A model generated the notes under the pieces. It had not been told where the DNA came from. It did no database searches and was given only the letters and a program-made list of their open reading frames with translations. A stretch of 64,000 nucleotides of DNA, taken from an uncultured Eubacteriales bacterium (GTDB lineage Bacteria > Bacillota > Clostridia > Oscillospirales > Acutalibacteraceae). The stretch's first letter is position 1, and the number at the start of each line of letters is the position of its first letter. The position numbers were made by a program, and so were the translations under genes. The stretch lies in NCBI GenBank assembly GCA_934695425.1, contig CAKUVH010000003.1, positions 75,161-139,160 of the forward strand, read 5' to 3'. Shown here in pieces: positions 36,235 through 45,368 of the stretch.

Positions 36235-37455
36235 ATGAGCCTTATAGTTCAAAAATTTGGCGGGACTTCGGTCTCGGATACACATCATATATTTAATGTT
36301 GCAAAAAAAGTTATAGATTTATATTTAAAAAATAACAAAATTATTGTAGTGGTTTCGGCTCAAGGGCACACCACAGATATGCTTGTAAAAAAAGCCAAAG
36401 AAATCGACGATACCATCTCAAAAAGGGAAATGGACGTATTACTTTCCAGCGGAGAACAAATATCCATAGCACTTCTTAGCATGGCCATACAAAAGCTCGG
36501 CTACCCTGCTGTTTCTCTTACTGGATATCAAGCCGGTTTTTTGACTGATTCATGCCACGGAGACGCTAAGATATTTAATATTGACACTTCAAGAATAAAA
36601 TCCGAACTTGATAAAAATAACATAGTTGTTTTGGCAGGATTCCAAGGGATAGATGACAAAAACGATATTACCACACTTGGACGCGGTGGTTCCGACACGA
36701 CCGCTGTTGCGATTTCTGCGGCAATGGGCGCGGATTTATGTAAGATATACACTGACGTGGATGGAGTGTATACTTCCGACCCACGAATAGTGCAATCTGC
36801 CAAAAAAATAAATGTTATTTCTTACGATGAAATGTATGCTTTATCGTATTGCGGAGCGCAAGTTCTGAATGACCGCTCTATAGAAATTGCCAAGAAAAAT
36901 AATGTTCAAGTAGAAGTTCTTTCAAGCCTTTCAGAAAATTCCGAGGGGACCTTGGTTAAAAACATTTCCGGAAAAAACAATCATTTGGCCAGCGGAGTTG
37001 CAATTTTAAACGATATGGTAAAGATTATACTCACAGATGTTGCTGACACAAATTTATCATTCGATGTTATTAATTCGAAACTTAAATCAAATAACATATC
37101 AATAGATATGAACTTGATGCCCATAGGAAAAACAGACAGAAACAAAATAACATTTGTAGTTAAAGAAGAAAATTTATCTGATACTTTAAAAATATTGAAA
37201 AACAATTTGGGAGTAGAAGATTCTAAAATATTTTACGAAAAAGATAAATCTCAAATTTCCGTTGTAAATATTTCTGAAAGCTTTAATATAAATATCGCTT
37301 CTATTATGTTCGAAGTTTTTTCCGAAGCGAATATCAACTACGAAATGGTTGCGTGCACAGAAAAAAGAGTATCTGTAATAATTCCTTCCAGCGCCGGACA
37401 TCAAGCACTTAATATGATTCACAGTAAAATTTTCGAAGAGGATTCACTTATTTAA
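36235..37455 (+). CDS. lysC: Aspartate kinase
   Basis: A 406-residue enzyme for the first step of lysine, threonine, methionine and diaminopimelate synthesis. QKFGGTSVSD at the amino end, TLGRGGSDTTAVA near 142 and DVDGVYTSDPRIV near 175 mark the kinase domain; two ACT domains follow (about 260-400) and probably sense an amino-acid product. AGAGGAGC precedes the ATG. No lysine riboswitch is visible in the 89 bases upstream. Its stop overlaps the end of gerAC by four bases on the opposite strand. Confidence 0.95.
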   Translation: MSLIVQKFGGTSVSDTHHIFNVAKKVIDLYLKNNKIIVVVSAQGHTTDMLVKKAKEIDDTISKREMDVLLSSGEQISIALLSMAIQKLGYPAVSLTGYQAGFLTDSCHGDAKIFNIDTSRIKSELDKNNIVVLAGFQGIDDKNDITTLGRGGSDTTAVAISAAMGADLCKIYTDVDGVYTSDPRIVQSAKKINVISYDEMYALSYCGAQVLNDRSIEIAKKNNVQVEVLSSLSENSEGTLVKNISGKNNHLASGVAILNDMVKIILTDVADTNLSFDVINSKLKSNNISIDMNLMPIGKTDRNKITFVVKEENLSDTLKILKNNLGVEDSKIFYEKDKSQISVVNISESFNINIASIMFEVFSEANINYEMVACTEKRVSVIIPSSAGHQALNMIHSKIFEEDSLI

Positions 37456-38558
37456 ATAGGCTCTTTCCCCGTGATAATTACTTCTGTATTTGCAGATAAA
37501 TCGTATTGACATTTAGAAAGAGTTTGGGACCAGTCTTTTTCTATTTTTTTAAATTCTTCGGGATTAGAATTTTTTAAAGTTCTTCCCAAATTTAAAATAT
37601 CAGTTTCCATATCGGTAGTTTTATGAATAACCGCATAGCATATGTCGGTTATTTTTTTTGACAATTTTTCAGATATAGAATTCTTTAAATTTTCATCAAA
37701 ACAGGTGTCAAATTTATTGTCTATCGAAAACGCAGAGGCTTTTATTTTTAAATTTATATCGAATGCCGGCGAATCAGAACTACCGTTTATAACATGAGTT
37801 TCAGACGAAACTTTATTTACCGAGCATGTAATCTGGCCTAAATTTTCATCATGAATTTTACACGTACCGCATTCGGGAACTCCTTTAAGAATCATGAATC
37901 CTAAAAAGTCATTGTCGTAAAGATAATTTTTGAAAACTTCATTTGAAAAAACTGCTACTCCTTTTAGAATTATATTTTTTTCCGATTCGGAATTTTCTGT
38001 ACTTAAACAAGCAAGATACGGATCACTTATTTTATTTTTTAAACTTGAAACGAAATGCAATATATCTGAGTTAAGCGCATCCGGAATCAAATCGTGTATG
38101 TCTTTGGCTTTTATTAATTTATTATTGTGCTTAATTTTAAAATATTCCGAGGCTTTGTCTTCAACAACACATAATTTAACCTTGGGCCTTGCTTCGCAGT
38201 GCCTTACAAAAAAATCCATGAATTTATTTACGCCGTTTTTTGCAATACTTTCCCCTATAATTATTATCATGTTTTGGGAATAAACCGGAGTTAAACTGGT
38301 TTTCTTAGATATATTTTCTAATGCGCTCACAAGAGAAGTCCCTTCGACTTCTATATTTTTTATGTTGGGTTCGTCTTCGTTGGCAGGATTTTTAAAATCC
38401 AGCGCCTGTACCGTCAACAAATACCCGCTTTCTGAATTGTCTATACCTATTCCTTGAATAATTAATTTTTGGTGCAATTGCTGGCCCTCAGAGCATCCCG
38501 GTAATAGTAAAAAGCTTAAACATGCTATCAATCCTATAAATATATTTTTCGTTTTCAA
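37452..38558 (-). CDS. gerAC: Spore germination lipoprotein, GerAC family
   Basis: 368 residues. The amino end is a lipoprotein signal (FLLLPGC, lipidated Cys22). The body has the Ger(x)C layout, with QGIGIDNSESGYLLTVQALD early and a long helical carboxyl domain. It is the third subunit of a germinant receptor in the spore inner membrane. Its ATG overlaps the gerAB stop by four bases. No terminator separates it from the converging lysC end. Confidence 0.93.
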   Translation of the reverse strand: MKTKNIFIGLIACLSFLLLPGCSEGQQLHQKLIIQGIGIDNSESGYLLTVQALDFKNPANEDEPNIKNIEVEGTSLVSALENISKKTSLTPVYSQNMIIIIGESIAKNGVNKFMDFFVRHCEARPKVKLCVVEDKASEYFKIKHNNKLIKAKDIHDLIPDALNSDILHFVSSLKNKISDPYLACLSTENSESEKNIILKGVAVFSNEVFKNYLYDNDFLGFMILKGVPECGTCKIHDENLGQITCSVNKVSSETHVINGSSDSPAFDINLKIKASAFSIDNKFDTCFDENLKNSISEKLSKKITDICYAVIHKTTDMETDILNLGRTLKNSNPEEFKKIEKDWSQTLSKCQYDLSANTEVIITGKEPI

Positions 38559-39637
38559 ATTACGTGTTCCTTTCGAATTCTTAATTTTTTTAAAATTATC
38601 AAAATTATCGGAAATACAACAGAAGTTAAAATTACGAAATAAAAGAGAAATGTCGTTGCAGCGCTGCTTTTTAGAGCGCTAAAAAGGTTCGGGAAAAATG
38701 TCGGAAGCATTAAAAGAGCTCCAAATATTATGACTGAGTATTTACTTGCTTTTTCTCCCAAAATTTTTTTAATTCCCTCTGAAGCCAATACTATAAATAA
38801 TGACAATTTTAAGAATATTCCTAAAATCCAAACTCCTAAATACATCGCATCCAAATGCCTAAAAGAGCCAAACTTGCCCGTTCCTGCGGCGGTATATACC
38901 GGGAATAACTGTGTATAGGTAAAATCACCCATGCTGCCTATAATCAAGACTATTATTAGTGAAAACACCACATATATGCAAGAATTCCATATTAAAATCC
39001 CTTTCCATTTGGTTCCTTTTCCCATAGGAAGAAGCATAGCCATAGCCGGTATGCATGAGCTTTGTGAAATCATATAGAATATTCCTTCGGTGACGGATTC
39101 ATTACCATTGTACATAAAAGGTGTAAAATTTATTTTTTCTATGCTGGAAAGCAAAGATATTGTAAGAAAAAATATAGATATTATCGTAGCACAAAGTATG
39201 AAGCTGGAGGTACGTGCCAACGATTCTAACCCCTTATACGCTGCATAGCAACACGACATTAGCAAAACTATCGAAAGAAGCGAAAGCGAAATAGGCGGAT
39301 TTACAGCATTGGAAATAAAATTATTAAAAACCGACAATGTATGGACACTTATCACCAGATAGTATATTACGTATATTAAAATTATACACATCCCCCACCT
39401 CCCCATCAGGGAGTATGCGTTATCCATAACATTCATTTTTTCATCCATCAGAAATAACCTATATACAGGATAAACCAGCAAAAATGTTAATAAAAATGAA
39501 ATAGGAGCAGAAATTAAATGGTCCCAAATATCAGAATCACCTATAAGAAGCGTGCCATATGTCATGCTTACTACCATTCTGCTTATAAACAGCATAGAAA
39601 ATATTTGTCCTACAGATATAGAAGGTCGTTTTTCCAT
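38555..39637 (-). CDS. gerAB: Spore germination permease-like protein, GerAB family
   Basis: A 360-residue integral membrane protein with about ten hydrophobic segments, of the amino acid-polyamine-organocation fold. The start (SVGQIFSMLFISRMV) matches GerAB proteins, which form the germinant-binding subunit. It lies 21 bases after gerAA and overlaps gerAC. Confidence 0.93.
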   Translation of the reverse strand: MEKRPSISVGQIFSMLFISRMVVSMTYGTLLIGDSDIWDHLISAPISFLLTFLLVYPVYRLFLMDEKMNVMDNAYSLMGRWGMCIILIYVIYYLVISVHTLSVFNNFISNAVNPPISLSLLSIVLLMSCCYAAYKGLESLARTSSFILCATIISIFFLTISLLSSIEKINFTPFMYNGNESVTEGIFYMISQSSCIPAMAMLLPMGKGTKWKGILIWNSCIYVVFSLIIVLIIGSMGDFTYTQLFPVYTAAGTGKFGSFRHLDAMYLGVWILGIFLKLSLFIVLASEGIKKILGEKASKYSVIIFGALLMLPTFFPNLFSALKSSAATTFLFYFVILTSVVFPIILIILKKLRIRKEHVI

Positions 39638-39658
39638 AAATTTTTTTCTCCCATATAA

Positions 39659-41194
39659 TTATTTATCTTTAACCTCGGAGCCGGGTAAATTTTGTACTTT
39701 AATATTTTTTTTACTTAAAAAGCTCCATCCACTTCGCACCAAAACATCCCTCATCGCAAAAATATTAAACGGAGCGATCGGAGAAGTAAACGGTACTCCA
39801 TAGGAATTTTTAGAACATATATTTATTAAAATTGCCGTAAATACAATCATTATTCCCCATATTCCAAGTAGTCCTCCCGTGATTATAAATATAAATTTCA
39901 AAATGGAAATAGGTTCATATAAATTGGGTATTACGTACGATGATATAGCCGTTAGAGCAACCACCATAAGCGTTGGAGCACCTATAAGCCCGGAGCTTAC
40001 CGCTGTTTCGCCTATAACAAGAGCACCGACTATACTTACCGCATGCCCGAGAGGCCTTGGAATTCTTAATCCGGCTTCACGCATTATTTCGTATATAAGA
40101 TGTATAAATATTGTTTCCGTCATAAGCGAAAAAGGGGTTGTTCCCACTGCCAAGGCTATTTTATTTAGTATAGGCCCGGGTAATATCTCCGGATTAAATG
40201 TACTTATTCCAACGTACAGTCCAGGAAGAAGAGTCGACATGAAAAAAGCCAAATATTTAAGCCACCTGGTAAAAGTTGCAAAATAAGTGTGCATGGAATA
40301 GTCGTCCAAGTGCTGAAAATATTCTACAAAAAGATACGGCACGAGCAAAGCATTAGGAGTACCGTCTATTAATATCGCTACCCTACCTTCCGAAATTTTT
40401 CCGCAAACCGTATCAGGACGCTCAGTCATTCCAATTCCGCTGAATAGTGAAAAATCTCCCTGATCTTCCAAATATGGAATCACGTACCCGGATTCTATTA
40501 CCATTTCTAAATCTATATTTTTTAGTTTATTTTTTATTTTTTTTAATATTTCGGGAGAAACTTTATTTTCCATATAGCAAAGACAAATTGATGTTTTACT
40601 GACTGTCCCCAACTTTGACATTTCAAATTTTAAATCAGGACTTTTTAATCTTCTCCGTATAAGTGTCATATTTACCGCAATCGCTTCCACAAAGCCCTCT
40701 CTCGAGCCACGTTGCATCAGTTCTGATGATGGCTCTGATACTGACCTAAAAGAAAATCCTTGTACTCCCACAGCGATCATAGAGTCGCAGCCTTCCATCG
40801 CAAAAAGAGCATGTCCGGACATTATTTTATCAAAAGCATCTTTATAATTGGATACTTGAACTTGGTCAGAAGCGATTATTATTTTATCCCTTATATATTC
40901 AAATTTTTCAAGCGGACTCGTACCTTTAATTTCCTTCGTAATAATCGGGTAAACAACGCTTTGTGTGAGAGTATCTTTGTTTACCATTCCGGAAATGGTT
41001 ATGATTGCACTTTCGATATTATCTATATTTAAATACTTAATACAAAGGTCGGCGCTATCATGAAATTTTCTTTTAAAATATTCTATATTTTCAACCAGAG
41101 ATTTTGAAAAAAATTTTATTTTTTCTTTACTTACCTTATTTTTGCCGTAAATATAGGTCTCTTTAAAATAATCTATCTTATTAATACTTATCAC
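39659..41194 (-). CDS. gerAA: Spore germination protein, GerAA family
   Basis: 511 residues. A soluble amino domain (about 1-290) precedes a membrane domain with several segments. Family motifs include GRVAILIDGTPNALLVP near 270 and RIPRPLGHAVSIVGALVIGE near 390. GerAA proteins form the ion-channel subunit of the receptor. The start is uncertain: the only ordinary in-frame start is a GTG that overlaps AGAGG; an AUU three codons later (41185) would be correctly spaced. First gene of gerAA-gerAB-gerAC, preceded by the terminator of the upstream gene. Confidence 0.93.
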   Translation of the reverse strand: MISINKIDYFKETYIYGKNKVSKEKIKFFSKSLVENIEYFKRKFHDSADLCIKYLNIDNIESAIITISGMVNKDTLTQSVVYPIITKEIKGTSPLEKFEYIRDKIIIASDQVQVSNYKDAFDKIMSGHALFAMEGCDSMIAVGVQGFSFRSVSEPSSELMQRGSREGFVEAIAVNMTLIRRRLKSPDLKFEMSKLGTVSKTSICLCYMENKVSPEILKKIKNKLKNIDLEMVIESGYVIPYLEDQGDFSLFSGIGMTERPDTVCGKISEGRVAILIDGTPNALLVPYLFVEYFQHLDDYSMHTYFATFTRWLKYLAFFMSTLLPGLYVGISTFNPEILPGPILNKIALAVGTTPFSLMTETIFIHLIYEIMREAGLRIPRPLGHAVSIVGALVIGETAVSSGLIGAPTLMVVALTAISSYVIPNLYEPISILKFIFIITGGLLGIWGIMIVFTAILINICSKNSYGVPFTSPIAPFNIFAMRDVLVRSGWSFLSKKNIKVQNLPGSEVKDK

Positions 41195-41234
41195 CTCTAT
41201 AATAATTTTTACTTAAAATTTTTAAATATACGTA

Positions 41235-41280
41235 TTTACAAAAATAAACCCCGTGCACTTTAAAACGCTATGCACGAGGG
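41235..41280 (-). terminator. Terminator of the cysteine-rich protein gene
   Basis: On the minus strand a GC-rich imperfect hairpin (41280-41249) is followed by a T-rich run (41248-41235). Confidence 0.7.
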
Positions 41281-41333
41281 ATATATATAAACTTTTATAG
41301 AGAGTCGAATTTTATATGTAAATCATAAAGATT

Positions 41334-41711
41334 TTATCCTATCATTCCTGAAAAAAATTCTCTTTCGTGGGGTGCTTCGAGAGTTTTTTCTTCTTTTTCA
41401 GCGCCGCATGGGAATCCGTGATGTTTGCAATCTATACGGGCTTCGCCTATTTCTGTTTTAGCGCCGAACAATACCGGAACTTCAACTCTTACTTTTTGAC
41501 TTATAGTAAACTTACAAGTTTCTTTTGATTTTCCTTCACACATTGTACTTCCTCTTTTGATTATAGGTTTGCCGACACATTCGGTTTTTACTTTGCCAAT
41601 TTGAGCAAAAGGTTTAATCTCTACAGGAACACCTACTACCACATCTTGGAATCCAAGTGCGGGACATACCTCATGTTCAGGTTTATATGGCTTTTCGTAT
41701 GGACAAGACAT
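41334..41711 (-). CDS. Cysteine-containing SPOCS/DUF3794-like protein, possibly spore-surface
   Basis: A 125-residue soluble protein without a signal peptide. Its core (FQDVVVGVPVEIKPFA, then KFTISQKVRVEVPVLFGAK and later ARIDC) alternates hydrophobic and polar residues as beta-strands do, with repeated VPV motifs and eight cysteines. This recalls SPOCS/DUF3794 beta-sandwich proteins and short clostridial spore-associated proteins, but I cannot name a family firmly. GGAGGTC precedes the ATG. It is a single gene just upstream of gerAA, with its own terminator. A spore-coat role is an inference from the context. Confidence 0.6.
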   Translation of the reverse strand: MSCPYEKPYKPEHEVCPALGFQDVVVGVPVEIKPFAQIGKVKTECVGKPIIKRGSTMCEGKSKETCKFTISQKVRVEVPVLFGAKTEIGEARIDCKHHGFPCGAEKEEKTLEAPHEREFFSGMIG

Positions 41712-41854
41712 TTTGTGACCTCCTTAAATATTGTTTTTCTTTTGAGAAAAACTTTATTGATAAAAGTATTCTCATTAATATAATATTCAAAAATCCGGTT
41801 TAGGTTCATAAATACATACTTATAAAATTTTTTCAAAAAAGTTTAAAATAATAG

Positions 41855-41883
41855 TTGACTTAAATTTTGTGTTATGATAAAAT
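41855..41883 (+). promoter_or_regulatory. Promoter of the tRNA-Ser pair
   Basis: TTGACT (41855-41860), 17 bases, TAAAAT (41878-41883) with an upstream TGA. Confidence 0.75.
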
Positions 41884-41901
41884 CTTGAATGTAAAGCAGT
41901 T

Positions 41902-41990
41902 GGAGGGGTGTCCGAGTGGTTTAAGGAGCCAGTCTTGAAAACTGGTGATCCCGCAAGGGACCGTGGGTTCGAATCCCACTCCCTCCGCCA
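41902..41990 (+). tRNA. tRNA-Ser (anticodon UGA)
   Basis: Acceptor GGAGGGG/TCCCTCC, anticodon loop CTTGAAA (TGA), long variable arm typical of serine tRNAs, T arm GTGGG-TTCGAAT-CCCAC, encoded CCA. Confidence 0.96.
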
Positions 41991-42024
41991 TCGAAATTAA
42001 ATATTTGTTTATAATTTCACATTT

Positions 42025-42115
42025 GGAGAAGTACTCAAGTGGCTGAAGAGGCGCCCCTGCTAAGGGTGTAGGTCGAGCGATCGGCGCGAGGGTTCAAATC
42101 CCTCCTTCTCCGCCA
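42025..42115 (+). tRNA. tRNA-Ser (anticodon GCU)
   Basis: Acceptor GGAGAAG/CTTCTCC, anticodon loop CTGCTAA (GCT), long GC-rich variable arm, T arm GAGGG-TTCAAAT-CCCTC, encoded CCA. It is 34 bases after tRNA-Ser(UGA) and probably in the same transcript. Confidence 0.96.
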
Positions 42116-42121
42116 GAAGTT

Positions 42122-42160
42122 CCCTTGTACGAGAGAATGATTTCGTGCAAGGGTGTTTTT
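42122..42160 (+). terminator. Terminator of the tRNA-Ser pair
   Basis: An 11-base stem (42122-42132 with 42143-42153, one G-T pair) followed by T-rich sequence. The following 190 bases to the next gene end show nothing further beyond scattered AT-rich sequence. Confidence 0.85.
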
Positions 42161-42349
42161 ATATTATGAAAAACAAAACAATCTGATACAATCTTATACT
42201 TGTAAATAGGTCTGTAATGCTAAATGTTTTTCCGTTTATCTCTTTTATTATTGTGTGGTTTTCTACACACAAAATCCACCCGCTTATTATGCGGGTGGCA
42301 ATTTTAAGTATCACTATTTATAAGTACTATTCTCTTTAAAAATTGCATG

Positions 42350-43729
42350 CTATCTTAAAAATTTAAATTTCTGAGCTCTAGTACCATTAAAGCTCCAAAC
42401 TTGAATATTAGTTCCGTTTCTTACTTTGGCACCGCTGACATCTAAACAAAGGCCGTTGCACTTTGAAATTATATAGCAGTAACCGTTATTCGCTTTTTTA
42501 ATTATCCACTTTTGCGCATCAGTATTATTCTTTTGATATTGCCAAACATTTGCTCCGCTTCTGTTTTCCGCCCCGGCAACATCTAATAACTTTCTCGAGC
42601 AGCAAGCTTCGATTTCGTAGTAGCCTTCGCCAACATATGTAATTTTGAATTTTTGTGCATCTGTATCGTTTTTAGCCCAAAGTTGAAGATTTGCCTTGTC
42701 CTCACGGCTTGCACATTCTATATCTAAAACTTTATTTCTGTTAAGAGAGCTTGAAATAGTATAGATTCCATCTTCAATTACGGGAGTTCCGTAAACTTTT
42801 TTCTCAGAAATTTTGCGATATTTATCCCATTCGTCGTAAAAATTACACACGCGTCCTTTCCAAGGCTTATCTCCACTTGAATAATGAATTATAGTTGAAT
42901 CAGTACGGGCTCTTTCCCACTCTTGGCTATCATAAATTCCCTGGGTGTTATCAACAAACACCAAACCTTGCATTGTATTGTATTCCGGGCTCATGAATTT
43001 AATTTTGTCATAGCAAGTCGAATTCAATATGTCTTGATCAGGATACACTAGTCCTCGTGATTCAAGTTGTGGGATGAGGTCGCTGAATTTCTTTTCCATG
43101 TTATCTTCTCTCATTTTTTTAAGATTCATGATAAGAATTCCTGAATTTATGTATTGTTTAGTATCCCTAACACCAAGTTTGTAGGCGTAGTCTTGACCTC
43201 CCCAAATCTGATGTGCCATATCTTTTACTGCGGCTATGTAATTATCTTGAAGATCCATACTGTACATATCCCATAAGTCTTTTCTCACGATAATATCACC
43301 ATCAAGATACAGAATTTTATCGTATTCACTTAAAAGACTTGGTAAAATCAGTCTGTAATATGCGGCTCCTTGAAAATTACCTGCACCTGCGTACGCGGTA
43401 CTAAACTTATCTCTCAAATTAATTAATTGCACAGAACATCCTTTATAAATATTTGTAAGCTCGTTTAATCTATTGCGATTTTCTTCGCTAACTTGTCCGG
43501 AAATCATAATGTAAAAATCGAGATTGGTGCTTTCTTTTTTATTTTCAAGCATAGATGTCATAGCGATAATGGTCGGATAAATATAATTATTATCTGTTGC
43601 CATTGCAATTGGGATTTTGTTAACTTCGGTATCTTTAGCTTCCGTTCTAATACTTGTTGTAACAATCGTCAATAAAGTAATTGCTAAAAGAAAAATGGTA
43701 CCAGTAAGTTTCTTGAAGGCATTTCTCAC
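42350..43729 (-). CDS. Exported GT8 glycosyltransferase with C-terminal ricin-type lectin domain
   Basis: 459 residues. An amino signal peptide (basic start, hydrophobic core about 9-25, cleavage probably after TEA at 31) leads into a GT8 domain (about 38-310): IAMATDNNYIYPTIIAM, the metal/UDP-sugar DxD as LYLDGD (Asp143-Asp145) and HYSSGDKPWKG near the end of the fold. The last 140 residues form a beta-trefoil with three Q-x-W-like repeats (LQLWAKNDTDAQKF, VWQYQKNNTDAQKW, IQVWSFNGTRAQKF). GT8 enzymes normally act in the cytosol where nucleotide sugars exist, so export with a lectin suggests action on a host or community target. It starts at GTG with AAAGGAG nine bases upstream. Confidence 0.88.
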   Translation of the reverse strand: MRNAFKKLTGTIFLLAITLLTIVTTSIRTEAKDTEVNKIPIAMATDNNYIYPTIIAMTSMLENKKESTNLDFYIMISGQVSEENRNRLNELTNIYKGCSVQLINLRDKFSTAYAGAGNFQGAAYYRLILPSLLSEYDKILYLDGDIIVRKDLWDMYSMDLQDNYIAAVKDMAHQIWGGQDYAYKLGVRDTKQYINSGILIMNLKKMREDNMEKKFSDLIPQLESRGLVYPDQDILNSTCYDKIKFMSPEYNTMQGLVFVDNTQGIYDSQEWERARTDSTIIHYSSGDKPWKGRVCNFYDEWDKYRKISEKKVYGTPVIEDGIYTISSSLNRNKVLDIECASREDKANLQLWAKNDTDAQKFKITYVGEGYYEIEACCSRKLLDVAGAENRSGANVWQYQKNNTDAQKWIIKKANNGYCYIISKCNGLCLDVSGAKVRNGTNIQVWSFNGTRAQKFKFLR

Positions 43730-43849
43730 TTAAAATTTCTCCTTTATTAAAAAATTATAAAAGATGTCTAAGGTAAACATATCAAAGTTAGACCATTCCA
43801 AAAACACATACCTGTCGATTTTAATTTTGATATTTTTACAAAAAATCAT
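43730..43849 (-). CDS. Possible 39-residue leader peptide ahead of the GT8 gene
   Basis: A small frame in the 170-base leader of the GT8 gene runs directly into it (TAA followed by GTG, same frame). AAGGAGG lies upstream but only two bases from the ATG, which is close. The peptide is aromatic-rich (seven Phe) and resembles nothing known to me. It could be a leader peptide or chance. Confidence 0.3.
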   Translation of the reverse strand: MIFCKNIKIKIDRYVFLEWSNFDMFTLDIFYNFLIKEKF

Positions 43850-43908
43850 AACCTCCTTGTTAAAGTTATTTATAGCACTTTGATATATTAATTTTAACAT
43901 CTCCAAAG

Positions 43909-43938
43909 ATTATATAATGATATTAAATGAAATTTCAA
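43909..43938 (-). promoter_or_regulatory. Promoter of the GT8 gene
   Basis: On the minus strand, TTGAAA (43938-43933), 18 bases and TATAAT (43914-43909). Confidence 0.6.
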
Positions 43939-43985
43939 TATCATTTTTGTAAAAATAAATTAGTCGTTTTAATTATTCGTGACAC

Positions 43986-44038
43986 AAAAATATAAAAAAC
44001 AATAGACCTTCTCGGCTAAATTGCCCGAAGGTCCATTG
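43986..44038 (-). terminator. Terminator of the asparaginase gene
   Basis: On the minus strand an approximately 12-base stem (44038-44024 with 44015-44001) is followed by a T-rich run. Confidence 0.75.
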
Positions 44039-44058
44039 AATTATTTATAAATTATTGA

Positions 44059-45054
44059 TTAGTATCTATTGAATATGTCTTGAAGTTCAGATAAATCCTT
44101 TGTTTTCATCAATGCCAACATCAAAAGAATTCTGGCTTTTTGAGGCGATAAATTATTCGCATAAATTCCCTGTTCTTTTACCTCTTCGTTAGAGTAAGTA
44201 ACAAGTCCGTTACATATACGAGAACTTCTTACAACAGGAATCCCGCTATCTAATATTTCTTTTATCTTTTCGTTCCATTCCGTGCTGCAACCGCCGCTGC
44301 CTGCACCGCCCAATATAATTCCATCGGAATTCTTAGAAATGCAATCCAAAATTTTAACATTGCCACCAAGATAAAAATTTACAACCTCTACATCCGGGAT
44401 TTCGCTTTCTTCATTAATTTCAAACTCGCTATTCTCTGTATGATTTTTGACGGTACTGTTGTAAAAAAACGCTGTATCGTCGCGCATATATCCAAGTGAG
44501 CCCAAATCTTTATGGTTAAAAGCTTCTGTTTTGAAAGTGTTTACTTTTATTATATCCCTGGCCCCGTAAATAGCATCCGCAAAAACAACAAGCACTCCCT
44601 TGCCTCTTGCTTCGTCGCTTCGTGCAAGTGCTACCGCTTGGTAAAGATTAAACGGTCCGTCCGCACTTATAGCTGTGCTGGGACGCATAGAACCGGTTAT
44701 TACAATGGGTTTATCTGTATGAACGGTTAAATTTAAAAAGTATGCGGTTTCTTCTAATGTATCGGTTCCGTGAGTAATTACAAATCCGTCCACATCGTCT
44801 TCTTTGGACATCTCTTCTATGTAACAAGAAAGTTTTTTCAATTTCGGAATATCCATATCGCAACTGTCTACGCTAAACAATTCGACGGATTTAACATCTG
44901 CTAAGTCTCCTATACAGGGGATTTCGTCTACAAGTTTATCAACTTTTATTTGAGCGGAACTGTACCCTGTGGTTTTTCCCTCATCACCTGTTCCTGCAAT
45001 GGTTCCTCCTGTTCCTATAACAAGTATTTTCTTCATATTTTTCATTTCTTTCAT
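44059..45054 (-). CDS. L-asparaginase
   Basis: A 331-residue amidohydrolase that turns asparagine into aspartate and ammonia. GTGGTIAG near residue 15 carries the first catalytic Thr, and ITHGTDTLEET near 95 the second Thr with its Asp and Lys partners nearby; VITGSMRP follows. No signal peptide is seen, so it acts in the cytosol. Three closely spaced ATGs allow slightly shorter starts. It is a single gene with its own terminator; a small inverted repeat GTATCA/TGATAC lies upstream. Confidence 0.92.
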   Translation of the reverse strand: MKEMKNMKKILVIGTGGTIAGTGDEGKTTGYSSAQIKVDKLVDEIPCIGDLADVKSVELFSVDSCDMDIPKLKKLSCYIEEMSKEDDVDGFVITHGTDTLEETAYFLNLTVHTDKPIVITGSMRPSTAISADGPFNLYQAVALARSDEARGKGVLVVFADAIYGARDIIKVNTFKTEAFNHKDLGSLGYMRDDTAFFYNSTVKNHTENSEFEINEESEIPDVEVVNFYLGGNVKILDCISKNSDGIILGGAGSGGCSTEWNEKIKEILDSGIPVVRSSRICNGLVTYSNEEVKEQGIYANNLSPQKARILLMLALMKTKDLSELQDIFNRY

Positions 45055-45368
45055 ACGCCACTCTATCCCCTAATAAAATTTATGTGTTGTACCTATGTAC
45101 GGTTTTGAGGTATCAGAATTTTGATACTATGGCTCTATACTACCCTAATCAAAAAATTAAATCAATATGTTAAAATGCAACAATTATTTTGTCGAAAAAA
45201 ATCTTTTTTGATAATTTTCCCGAAATGTTCCAAATGTATAAAAAATAATTAAATTTATCTGAAACTTCACTTCGGTTAATGTTATAATATACTGTAATAT
45301 ATTACTAATAGAAAATATTCGGCATATAATTAAATATTACAAAACACAATTTATGAGGTGGTTTCAAA
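45055..45368. other. Intergenic region between divergent asparaginase and ddl genes
   Basis: No gene is seen. An inverted repeat GTATCA-N6-TGATAC (45110-45127) near the asparaginase start could be an operator. An extended -10 (TGTTATAAT, TATAAT at 45283-45288) probably serves ddl. Confidence 0.5.

Noticed and set aside
37452..37455. Overlap of lysC and gerAC ends as a sign of misassembly
   Set aside because: Both proteins end normally; short convergent overlaps also occur at rluD and the binding-protein gene.
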